Part shown: in pieces, positions 42,153-49,460 of the stretch
Layout: every line of letters begins with the position of its first letter
How positions within the stretch are numbered: the first letter of the stretch is position 1
From: BCD1 sp965230565
Lineage (GTDB): Bacteria > Bacteroidota > Bacteroidia > Chitinophagales > Saprospiraceae
Reading direction: 5' to 3'
NCBI GenBank assembly: GCA_965230565.1
Contig: CBDDLH010000016.1
Span: forward strand, 2,232,001 to 2,296,000
DNA length: 64,000 nt
Translations under genes and position numbers: made by a program
The notes under the pieces: model-generated
The model's database searches: none
What the model saw: only the letters and a program-made list of their open reading frames with translations
Told to the model about the DNA's origin: nothing

Positions 42153-43616
42153 TTATAGCGTGCGCCTTTTCCACCATTTCACCAGCTCAAACCAGGTAGT
42201 AAAAATAAACCCGGCAGTAACACAAATCAATAATTGCTGAATATTCAAAGACTCCATTTCAAAGAAATTGGTCAGCGGTTTTATATACAATAAAGCTGCA
42301 GCAACGATTATGGTAACCCCGATGATCAGCAATACCAGGTTATTTCGATATCTAAGGGTGGTAAAAATTGAATAATAAAAGGATCGGTTGACGAGAGTAA
42401 GGAAAATATTAGCCGAGATCATGGTAGAGAAAACCATCGCCCTTGTTTGTAATTCATCTGCTCCGCTACGAACGGCAAGCTGGTATACAAACAGGGTTCC
42501 CATTGTTATCATTAAGCCCTGAATGATGCTGGTCGTCAATTCTCTCCAATTGAAAAAAGTGGTAGAAAACTGCCTTGGTCTTTTTATCATCGTATTGGCC
42601 TCCATAGGTTCATTCTCATAAATAATGGAACATGTTGGTCCCATGATCAATTCAAACAAAATGACATGAACAGGGGTGAAAATATTCGGATAGATCCAGC
42701 CGAGCGCCAAAGGAATAAAAACCATGAGAATAATGGGGATGTGAATGGAAATGATGTACCGAATGGCTTTTTTCAGATTGCTGTAAATCCGCCTCCCCAT
42801 AGCGATCGCTTCCACCATCTTTGAAAGATCATCTTCCACCAGGATAAGTGACGCTGCCTGTTTCGCGATTTCCGTTCCTTTTTGCCCCATGGCAATTCCG
42901 ATATGAGCAACCTTCAATGCCGGGCCATCATTGACACCATCTCCGGTCATGGCTACTATTTCGTTCCGTTTCTTCAACGCCTCAACGATCCTGACCTTTG
43001 CCTCAGGAAACATCCTGGAAAACAGGCTCTTTTCTTCCACCAGTTCCACAAGTTCTTCATCATCCTTTTGCATAATAGCCTTGCCTTCCAATGAAGAATT
43101 TCCATCTATGAAACCAACCTGCTTTGCAATAGCCAGGGTGGTTTTGGTATTATCTCCGGTAACGATTTTCACTTTGATACCTGCATCGTTAAACTGCTTG
43201 AAAACAGATTCAATATTTTCCTTGGGAGGATCATAAAATGCCACCAGCCCTTTAAAATCAAAAGTAAAATCCTGCTGTTTTTGTGGATATGCTGTCCCGT
43301 CAAAAATTGCCTCTCCAACTCCCAGCACGCGGTATCCTTCTTCGGCAAGCTTATGTACCGCATCATTCACTTTTTGTTGTTCTATTTCCGTCAAATTGGA
43401 AATGAGCAAAAAGGCTTCGGGTGCCCCTTTAGCGGCAATGATCCTGTTACCCTTATCATTTTCGAAAATATGGGTCATCATGGGAGGTTTTCCCCCGATA
43501 GGGTATTCGTGTACCATTTTGTAATCAGGGCGTTCATCCTCCTGAAAATACTGCTGATAGGCCTTATGAAGAGCCAATTCCATAGGATCAAAAGGGATGG
43601 GTTCGCTGGCCCACAT
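42153..43616 (-). CDS. Cation-transporting P-type ATPase, C-terminal part (frameshifted)
   Basis: Continues the gene whose first half is at 43478-44653. It has the rest of the nucleotide-binding domain (NRIIAAKGAPEAFLLI, KGAPE motif; FYDPPKENIESVFKQF; KIVTGDNTKTTLAIA), the hinge MTGDGVNDGPALKVAHIGIAMG and six C-terminal membrane helices (IIYENEPMEANTM between them). The ATG at 43616 is an internal Met rather than a start. The true connection is upstream at about 43636, where one base seems missing from a short homopolymer in one reading frame. Confidence 0.85.
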   Translation of the reverse strand: MWASEPIPFDPMELALHKAYQQYFQEDERPDYKMVHEYPIGGKPPMMTHIFENDKGNRIIAAKGAPEAFLLISNLTEIEQQKVNDAVHKLAEEGYRVLGVGEAIFDGTAYPQKQQDFTFDFKGLVAFYDPPKENIESVFKQFNDAGIKVKIVTGDNTKTTLAIAKQVGFIDGNSSLEGKAIMQKDDEELVELVEEKSLFSRMFPEAKVRIVEALKKRNEIVAMTGDGVNDGPALKVAHIGIAMGQKGTEIAKQAASLILVEDDLSKMVEAIAMGRRIYSNLKKAIRYIISIHIPIILMVFIPLALGWIYPNIFTPVHVILFELIMGPTCSIIYENEPMEANTMIKRPRQFSTTFFNWRELTTSIIQGLMITMGTLFVYQLAVRSGADELQTRAMVFSTMISANIFLTLVNRSFYYSIFTTLRYRNNLVLLIIGVTIIVAAALLYIKPLTNFFEMESLNIQQLLICVTAGFIFTTWFELVKWWKRRTL

Positions 43617-44653
43617 AGCCGTTCGGATAAGGTCCTTTCTCTTCTGTATTTAGAGTCATGATCGATCCTGGATATCTTTCCTGAAGAAAGCAAAAACAAA
43701 CCTGCCAGGCTCATTTTGTTCTGGGTGATGGTTCCCGTTTTGTCGGTACAGATTACCGTTGCACTTCCGAGGGTTTCTACCGTTTTCATCTGTTTTACCA
43801 CAATGCCCATTTTCATTAGTCGCCATGCACCAAGGGCCATAAAGGTGGTAAACGCGACAGGAATCTCCTCCGGCAAGATACTCATCGCCAGGGTAAGGGC
43901 ATTGAGCAGGCTGTCCAGAACATCCTGTGATTTGAGATAATTGAGGGCCCAGACAATCAAAAAAACAACGGCGCCGATAATCACCATCTTTTTTACAAAG
44001 TCGTTGATCTGGATCTCTAAAGGCGTTCTTTCTTCGGAGATATCTTCAAGGCTCTTTCCTACTTTACCAATTTCTGTTTGGTTGCCAATGGCAGTAACCT
44101 CAGCAATCGCCAACCCACTGGCTACAGTGGTTCCCCTATAAATAATATTATCCTTTTTGGAACTGTCTTTGTAAACGGAAAGAGATTCTCCTGTGAGGGT
44201 GGATTCATTGACAGAAAAATCATTGGAATGCACAATTGTAGCATCCGCGGCAATAATGGTGCCTTCTTCCACCATCAGGCTATCCCCAATGACTAACTCA
44301 TCACTGTTAATCTCAACGACCTCTCCGTTCCGGATAACCTTACTGTGTGGCTGTGATAAGACCTTTAGTTTTTCAAGTGCCTGACGGCTGCGGGAATCCT
44401 GATAAAGTGAAATGGCAGATACCAGTACAATGGCCGCTGCCAGGAAAATGGCATCCCCCGTATGTCCGGTAATGAAGTAAATGGAGGAAGCCACCAGCAA
44501 CAAAAGAATCATGGGTTCCTGGATAAATCCTTTTATCGCTATCCAAAGCCGGCTTTCTTTTTTAAATACCAATTCATTGGAACCAAACTCTTGCCTGGCC
44601 CGAAGGACCTCCTCATCTGTTAACCCGGAAATATTAAAATTGTCTACGGACAT
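43478..44653 (-). CDS. Cation-transporting P-type ATPase, N-terminal part (frameshifted)
   Basis: PMR1/PMA-like cation pump. The N-terminal cation-ATPase domain (ISGLTDEEVLRARQEFGSNEL) is followed by two helices, the actuator domain with TGES (ESTLTGESLSVY), the helix with the PEEIPVA ion-binding motif (ILPEEIPVAFTTF) and the phosphorylation site CTDKTGTITQNKMS. After SKYRRE the frame goes wrong and ends at 43478; continuing one base later gives KDLIRTAMWASEPIPFDP, joining smoothly to the C-terminal part. The deletion is in the A-run of the sense strand (T-run 43636-43638). The rejoined protein would be about 830 residues, normal for the family. Confidence 0.87.
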   Translation of the reverse strand: MSVDNFNISGLTDEEVLRARQEFGSNELVFKKESRLWIAIKGFIQEPMILLLLVASSIYFITGHTGDAIFLAAAIVLVSAISLYQDSRSRQALEKLKVLSQPHSKVIRNGEVVEINSDELVIGDSLMVEEGTIIAADATIVHSNDFSVNESTLTGESLSVYKDSSKKDNIIYRGTTVASGLAIAEVTAIGNQTEIGKVGKSLEDISEERTPLEIQINDFVKKMVIIGAVVFLIVWALNYLKSQDVLDSLLNALTLAMSILPEEIPVAFTTFMALGAWRLMKMGIVVKQMKTVETLGSATVICTDKTGTITQNKMSLAGLFLLSSGKISRIDHDSKYRRERTLSERLCGPANPSLLILWNWLFIRPISSIFRRMNALITKWYTNTLSGENLP

Positions 44654-44695
44654 AGTGATTTTTTGGACTACACAAAATACATCTTAACAGCGACA

Positions 44696-44729
44696 AGCAA
44701 TACTATTTTTTCAAAAAAATAGTATTGCT
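44696..44729. repeat. Recurrent palindrome, copy 2
   Basis: Arms AGCAATACTATTTTTT and AAAAAATAGTATTGCT, perfect over 16 bp with a CA centre. Against copy 1 the third base of the left arm (A to C) and its partner in the right arm (T to G) have both changed, a compensatory pair. It lies between the type B sorting protein gene's stop and the P-type ATPase gene's start, all on the minus strand. Confidence 0.9.
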
Positions 44730-44734
44730 ATGGA

Positions 44735-47014
44735 TCACCTCAACAAGTTCACCCCACCTTCCATCTCAACCGTCCTCCACCGATTATTTTCATACACCTG
44801 AAAAGTCATAAACCAAACATAATAACCTTCTCCGGCAGGCTCTCCCCTGTAATCTCCATCCCAGCCATTTTCAATACTTTTTGACTCATAAATCATTCCA
44901 CCCCAACGATCAAAAACCGTCATTTTAAAATCTTCCAGAGGGCAGTCAGAAAACGGCTTTAGAAAATCGTTTATTCCATCATCATTTGGCGAAAAAGCAT
45001 TGGGCACGTAAACATCACAAACTTCACATTCAAAGATGGTAGTCTGATCAAAAACTTCTTCACAAATATTATAGGTTCTTACGGTATAAATGCCTGCTTC
45101 CCGGATGATATACACTCTTTCATCACTTCCATCCTGCCATTCGTAAGATGCCATCGTGTTCTCCCCGCCAAAAGCATCCAGCCTGATATCATAACCCGGA
45201 CAGTAAAATGTATCCCGGCCTAATTCTACACTTAATGTATCGAGGATCACGACATTTATGCTGTCCATAATATCACTGCACGCGGTTTGAATGGTAACCA
45301 TATAATCCCCGCTCTGGGCTATTGAGTACTGCGGAGAAGTACTTCCATCCTGCCACAGATAAGTGGCTCCGGCAACGCTGAGGTCTAAATCCAGCGTTTC
45401 CTCAAAACACAATACGGTATCCTGCCCCAGATCAAATAAGGGCTCATCTATAAACTGCACGGTAACCACATCTGAAATAGTCTCACAGGGTGTGGCAACT
45501 GTAACTGCAAAATCACCGGTTTGGGTAATGATCCTATCCGGAGCAGTACTGCCATTTTCCCATAAATAAGTCGCCTCATCCAAATGAGTGACATCCAGGA
45601 AAAAGGTATCCCCGGCACACAACACCTGGTCAGGACCAAGTTCGGTCGTCAATGGCAGGTAGTAAAATACGTCCACTTCATCAGATACCGTCCCACAGGC
45701 ATTGGTAACATCTACAGAATAAGTGCCGGAGCCGGACACTTGAAAACCGGATTGATCACTCCCGTCCTGCCACAAATATGTTGAAAGGTCATTAAAGACA
45801 TCCAGGGTCAGAATATCCCCGGGACAGGGACGCAGATCCGGTCCCAGGTCTACCTGGGGAACATCCATCTGAACGACTACTTCAACAGAATCAACCCCCA
45901 TTCCGCAAAGTGCTGTCACCGTTACCGCATAAATCCCGCCGGTAGAAATGGTCAAGTCAGCACCGGTACTGCCGTCCTGCCATTCATAGCCTATTGCCGT
46001 TGGAAAGGTAGCATCCAAAACAAGCGTATTACCATCACATAAAAGCGTTGTATCCGGACCAATATCCGGGTTGACTCCAATTGGAATGATAATACTAAAA
46101 GGTAACAACTGAGTTTGAGCCGGATTATCGCAAAGATCCAAAACTTCCGTACTGCCATCAGTCAACAATGCCAGCTGATAGTCTCCTAATCCTTCTAAAG
46201 GAGGATCAACCGTCAACGTGAAAGTCCGTTCATAATCCCCCTGGTCACAACCATCCGAGGAAACACTGACTGAATAGGGACCACCCGGACCTGCTAAAGC
46301 AAAGTTCGCATCTTCGATGGTGCTGCATTGAATATACTCAGAGAATTCAATGGTAATCGTATTTTCATTACACTCATCCGGGAAAATAGCATCTGCCACT
46401 TCAGGGATCGTTTCATCGATGATACCCAGACCGGTTGAACTCCCAAAATCAATGGTATACCCATTTTCAGATCCCGTCCAGTTCGAAACCATGAGCACAT
46501 AGGTATTGCCTTCCTGCATGGGTACAAAATCATTGAAGGGCGTACTACCTGCAAATTGGGATGGAGGATTGGCGTTACATCCAGGCCCCTGTACACTCCA
46601 GCTGGTTTCTCCATTGGCACCGGTCGCCCCATGACAGCCTCCTCCACCGGCTGCATTACAACTTACAGAAAGGCTTGGGTCGGTAAAAATATCTTCACAG
46701 GTGGCATTGGTGATATCAAAGAGGGCCCAGTCATAATCGTCATTAAGATCATTGGGCGTGATCACAAAACCGAGGTTGCCATCTTCATTGGCAGTAAAAA
46801 CATACCATATGGAATTGATCTCCCCGTCCGTGCAACTGTTCAGCCCATTAATCTCGTTGGGATAGTTCCCTGTACCTGTCGGTGAATCCGTCTCAATGTA
46901 AGTCTGTTGACAAACCGGAATGGCCCCCAGACAGTCCTGAATAGTGGGCACCTGAGCCTGAATAAAACTCCCCAAAAACAGCAATGAAACAACTAGAATA
47001 AATGTCGGGCGCAT
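44735..47014 (-). CDS. Secreted multi-repeat adhesin-like protein with type B T9SS sorting domain
   Basis: 759 residues. A signal peptide (MRPTFILVVSLLFLGSFIQA) is followed by a region with conserved cysteines (QDCLGAIPVCQQTYI, GLNSCTDGEINSIWYVF). Then come five repeats of about 80 residues, each with an LGPDxxLCxGD and YLWQDGSTxxxxxI core (DIGPDTTLLCDG, DLGPDLRPCPGD, ELGPDQVLCAGD, DLGQDTVLCFEE, ELGRDTFYCPGY). The last 90 residues are the gliding-motility-associated C-terminal domain (VYVPNAFSPNDDGINDFL ... FDRWGGMIYE ... GWDGDYRGEPAGEGYYVW), a signal for type IX secretion and surface attachment via PorP/SprF partners. No PorP/SprF gene is adjacent. The leader holds a heptad array and a palindrome. 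Confidence 0.93.
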   Translation of the reverse strand: MRPTFILVVSLLFLGSFIQAQVPTIQDCLGAIPVCQQTYIETDSPTGTGNYPNEINGLNSCTDGEINSIWYVFTANEDGNLGFVITPNDLNDDYDWALFDITNATCEDIFTDPSLSVSCNAAGGGGCHGATGANGETSWSVQGPGCNANPPSQFAGSTPFNDFVPMQEGNTYVLMVSNWTGSENGYTIDFGSSTGLGIIDETIPEVADAIFPDECNENTITIEFSEYIQCSTIEDANFALAGPGGPYSVSVSSDGCDQGDYERTFTLTVDPPLEGLGDYQLALLTDGSTEVLDLCDNPAQTQLLPFSIIIPIGVNPDIGPDTTLLCDGNTLVLDATFPTAIGYEWQDGSTGADLTISTGGIYAVTVTALCGMGVDSVEVVVQMDVPQVDLGPDLRPCPGDILTLDVFNDLSTYLWQDGSDQSGFQVSGSGTYSVDVTNACGTVSDEVDVFYYLPLTTELGPDQVLCAGDTFFLDVTHLDEATYLWENGSTAPDRIITQTGDFAVTVATPCETISDVVTVQFIDEPLFDLGQDTVLCFEETLDLDLSVAGATYLWQDGSTSPQYSIAQSGDYMVTIQTACSDIMDSINVVILDTLSVELGRDTFYCPGYDIRLDAFGGENTMASYEWQDGSDERVYIIREAGIYTVRTYNICEEVFDQTTIFECEVCDVYVPNAFSPNDDGINDFLKPFSDCPLEDFKMTVFDRWGGMIYESKSIENGWDGDYRGEPAGEGYYVWFMTFQVYENNRWRTVEMEGGVNLLR

Positions 47015-47097
47015 AGTTTTTTACCCTAATATAAAGTTTTTTGAGTTTAGGAAACTAATTTGCAGCCGTTTTGGTTAGGGAACGATATATACTGAAC

Positions 47098-47126
47098 TAA
47101 GAAAACTATTTCATATAGTTTTCTTA
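47098..47126. repeat. Palindrome related to the recurrent family
   Basis: TAAGAAAACTAT and ATAGTTTTCTTA, a perfect 12-bp arm pair around TTCAT. It shares the AGAAAACTAT/ATAGTTTTCT shape with AGAAATACTAT/ATAGTATTTCT. Confidence 0.65.
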
Positions 47127-47130
47127 ATAG

Positions 47131-47158
47131 CGGGTTACGGGTTACGCGTTTCGGGTTG
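47131..47158 (-). repeat. Heptad array upstream of the type B sorting protein gene
   Basis: On the minus strand CCGAAAC, GCGTAAC, CCGTAAC, CCGC: YNGYAAC-type heptads on the sense strand of the gene that starts at 47014. Confidence 0.78.
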
Positions 47159-47192
47159 TAAAATTATTCACAACCTTCAAAATTTTTACCAA

Positions 47193-47561
47193 ATGAAAAG
47201 TTACAAAGATTTAGAAATCTATCAAATGGCTTATGCTTTAGCAATTGAAATTCATAAAATGTCCTTAAAGTTACCTGCTTATGAATTGTATGAACAAGGC
47301 AGTCAGATCAGAAAATCCTCAAAAAGCATTAAAGCAAATATTGCGGAAGGCTTCGGCCGAAGACGCTATAAGCAGGAATTCATCAGATTCCTGGTTTTCT
47401 CCCATGCGTCCTGTGATGAAACAATTTCACACTTAAACATGATCAATGACATCCATTTCCCCACAACACCACAATCCAGCCTCCTGGAAAGATATAATAT
47501 CCTTGGGGGAAAGATTAATAAATTCATTGAATACGTAGAAAATAATTGGAATACCAAATAG
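47193..47561 (+). CDS. Four-helix-bundle protein (23S rRNA intervening-sequence-type)
   Basis: 122 residues. It matches the small four-helix-bundle family first seen encoded inside 23S rRNA intervening sequences: KSYKDLEIYQMAYALAIEIH at the start, the KSIKANIAEGFGRRRYKQEFIRFLVFSHAS signature in the middle and a final amphipathic helix. Function unknown; family members are often scattered as single genes next to unrelated genes, as here. Only 62 bp separate it from the MATE gene, and that gap is almost wholly heptad repeats. Confidence 0.93.
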   Translation: MKSYKDLEIYQMAYALAIEIHKMSLKLPAYELYEQGSQIRKSSKSIKANIAEGFGRRRYKQEFIRFLVFSHASCDETISHLNMINDIHFPTTPQSSLLERYNILGGKINKFIEYVENNWNTK

Positions 47562-47563
47562 CC

Positions 47564-47614
47564 CGTAACCTGTAACACGCAACTCGCAACCCGCAACTCG
47601 CAACTCGCAACTCG
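47564..47614 (+). repeat. Heptad array in the MATE gene leader
   Basis: CCGTAAC, CTGTAAC, ACGCAAC, TCGCAAC, CCGCAAC, TCGCAAC, TCGCAAC, TCG: seven consecutive units of consensus YNGYAAC, in exact 7-bp phase, ending 9 bp before the ATG at 47624. Confidence 0.92.
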
Positions 47615-47623
47615 AAATTAACT

Positions 47624-49009
47624 ATGGAAAAAGCCCTACGCCTCATATCAGACGCCATTCGAGGGAAGGAACTGGATTTCACTACCGGGAATATAAACCG
47701 AGCCATAATACTCCTGGCTATTCCCATGGTCCTGGAGATGCTGATGGAGTCTCTCTTTGCCATAGTTGACATTTATTTCGTCAGTAAAGTAAGTGTGGAT
47801 GCAGTGGCAACCGTTGGTCTCACGGAATCGGTGAGTACGCTGGTCTATTCAATTGCAATGGGATTAGCAATGGCTGCCACGGCCATGGTTTCACGCCGGG
47901 TAGGTGAAAAGAAAAAAGAAGAAGCTTCCCATGCTGCCGTTCAGGCTCTTTTGATCGGTATCGGACTTTCGATAATCATTGGTGTTCCCGCTTTCATTTT
48001 TGCCGAAGACATTTTAAGGTTTATGGGTGCCACGGATGCAGTAGTGGAAACAGGTTCAGATTATACCCGCATATTACTTGGAGCCAATATTGTAATTATC
48101 CTCTTATTTGTCAACAATGCCATTTTCCGGGGGGCAGGTAATGCTAACCTGGCCATGCAATCCCTGTGGATCGCCAATATTTCGAACATCATTCTCGACC
48201 CCCTTTTCATTTTTGGGATAGGGCCATTTCCTGAGTTGGGTGTTACGGGAGCTGCTGTTGCGACTACCATCGGTCGGGGCATTGGCGTTGCTTACCAGAC
48301 CTTTTTGCTCACCAGGGGCTCCGGCATCCTTTCACCAAAAAAATCATCCTTTTTCCTGGACTGGCCAATTATTAATAAACTTGTCAATGTAGCATCTACC
48401 GGAGCCTTGCAATTCCTCATCGCTTCAGCCAGTTGGGTATTTCTCATGAGGATCATCGCCAATTTTGGTAGTGAGACGGTGGCAGGTTATGTCATTGCTA
48501 TTAGGATACTCATATTTACTTTGCTGCCCGCGTGGGGGATCGCTAATGCAGCAGCTACCCTCACCGGACAAAACCTGGGGGCAGGGAAGCCTGAAAGGGC
48601 CGAAAAATCGGTGTGGCGGAGTGCCTTTGTCAATATGGTCTTTCTCCTTTCGGTTTCGATCATATATTTTTTATTCTCCTCTACGCTGATCGGTTTTTTC
48701 ACTGATGAACCCAAAGTGTTAGAAGCCGGAATTCTCAGTTTGAGAATATTTTGTGCAGGATATGTATTTTTCGCTTATGGCATGGTGGTAAGTCAATCTT
48801 TCAATGGAGCCGGAGATACCCGGACTCCGACGGTAATTAACATCATATGTTTTTGGCTCGTGGAGATTCCCTTAGCCTACTTCCTGGCTGTCAATCTGGA
48901 TTGGGGGCTGGCCGGCGTATGCTGGTCCGCTGCTTTAAGTGAAACCTTGTTGGCAATAATCGCTATTATTATTTTCCGGCGGGGTAAATGGAAAAATGTG
49001 GAGATATGA
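47624..49009 (+). CDS. MATE-family multidrug efflux transporter
   Basis: 461 residues with about twelve transmembrane helices, inner membrane. It couples Na+ or H+ influx to export of cationic compounds. Internal two-fold repeat: AIILLAIPMVLEMLMESLFAIVDIYFV near the start with SVDAVATVGLTES, and in the second half STGALQFLIASASWVFLM with YVIAIRILIFTLLPAWGIANAAATLTGQNLGA, the conserved loop of the family. The N-terminal cytoplasmic tail carries RGKELDFTTGNINRAI. Length is typical. A heptad leader precedes and a CAGTNNN array follows. Confidence 0.94.
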   Translation: MEKALRLISDAIRGKELDFTTGNINRAIILLAIPMVLEMLMESLFAIVDIYFVSKVSVDAVATVGLTESVSTLVYSIAMGLAMAATAMVSRRVGEKKKEEASHAAVQALLIGIGLSIIIGVPAFIFAEDILRFMGATDAVVETGSDYTRILLGANIVIILLFVNNAIFRGAGNANLAMQSLWIANISNIILDPLFIFGIGPFPELGVTGAAVATTIGRGIGVAYQTFLLTRGSGILSPKKSSFFLDWPIINKLVNVASTGALQFLIASASWVFLMRIIANFGSETVAGYVIAIRILIFTLLPAWGIANAAATLTGQNLGAGKPERAEKSVWRSAFVNMVFLLSVSIIYFLFSSTLIGFFTDEPKVLEAGILSLRIFCAGYVFFAYGMVVSQSFNGAGDTRTPTVINIICFWLVEIPLAYFLAVNLDWGLAGVCWSAALSETLLAIIAIIIFRRGKWKNVEI

Positions 49010-49018
49010 GAGAGTCCG

Positions 49019-49051
49019 CAGTCTGCAGTTCTCAGTCTACAGTCACCAGTA
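49019..49051 (+). repeat. CAGTNNN heptad array after the MATE gene
   Basis: CCGCAGTCT, then CAGTTCT, CAGTCTA, CAGTCAC, CAGT with CAG every 7 bp, beginning about 10 bp after the stop codon. Confidence 0.88.
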
Positions 49052-49072
49052 TTAAAAGAATACGGTAAGCGT

Positions 49073-49288
49073 GGAATGTCGTCAACTTAAGAGAACCAAA
49101 GGAGAAATTCAATTGCACCGTGCTTCAGCGCGGTGTGAAAAATCACCAGGAAAATTTAGGGCTTCAGCCCTTTCTTCATCCGGGACAAAAGGCCTACAGG
49201 CCTGGCTGAGTTTCTCTTGATTATGCCGTGCCCCGAAGCAAAGGGCAATTTAATAATTCACTGACTTGGCTTAAGTTGACAACATTCC
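49073..49288. mobile_element. MITE-like element, copy B (inverted relative to copy A)
   Basis: Ends are GGAATGTCGTCAACTTAAG and, on the other strand, GGAATGTTGTCAACTTAAG: terminal inverted repeats matching at 18 of 19 positions. The interior, reversed, follows copy A (22984-23245) closely through the same four palindromes: CACCGTGCTTCAGCGCGGTG, AGGGCTTCAGCCCT, AGGCCTACAGGCCT and a degenerated GCCGTGCCCC/GGGC pair. No coding potential. It fills most of the gap between the MATE and glycosyltransferase genes. Confidence 0.85.
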
Positions 49289-49324
49289 GATTAGCGTTTG
49301 CACTAAACAGGTTGGGCTTTGATC

Positions 49325-49358
49325 AGAAATACTATTATTTTAGAAAAATAGTATTTCT
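49325..49358. repeat. Recurrent palindrome, copy 3
   Basis: AGAAATACTATT ... AATAGTATTTCT with an ATTTTAGAAA centre; one mismatch in the extended arms. It lies 37 bp past the MITE copy B and about 100 bp before the glycosyltransferase gene. Confidence 0.85.
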
Positions 49359-49435
49359 ACGTTGTGTATTTTAAGTTATTAAATAGAACAAATACTTCGA
49401 CCCATTGCAATGCGTTAGAAATGCAGTTAATCCTT

Positions 49436-49443
49436 TACCTTTG
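49436..49443 (+). promoter_or_regulatory. -7 box for the glycosyltransferase gene
   Basis: TACCTTTG, exact TAnnTTTG match, 17 bp upstream of the ATG at 49461. Confidence 0.55.
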
Positions 49444-49460
49444 GGGTTTAATCTGCCTTT

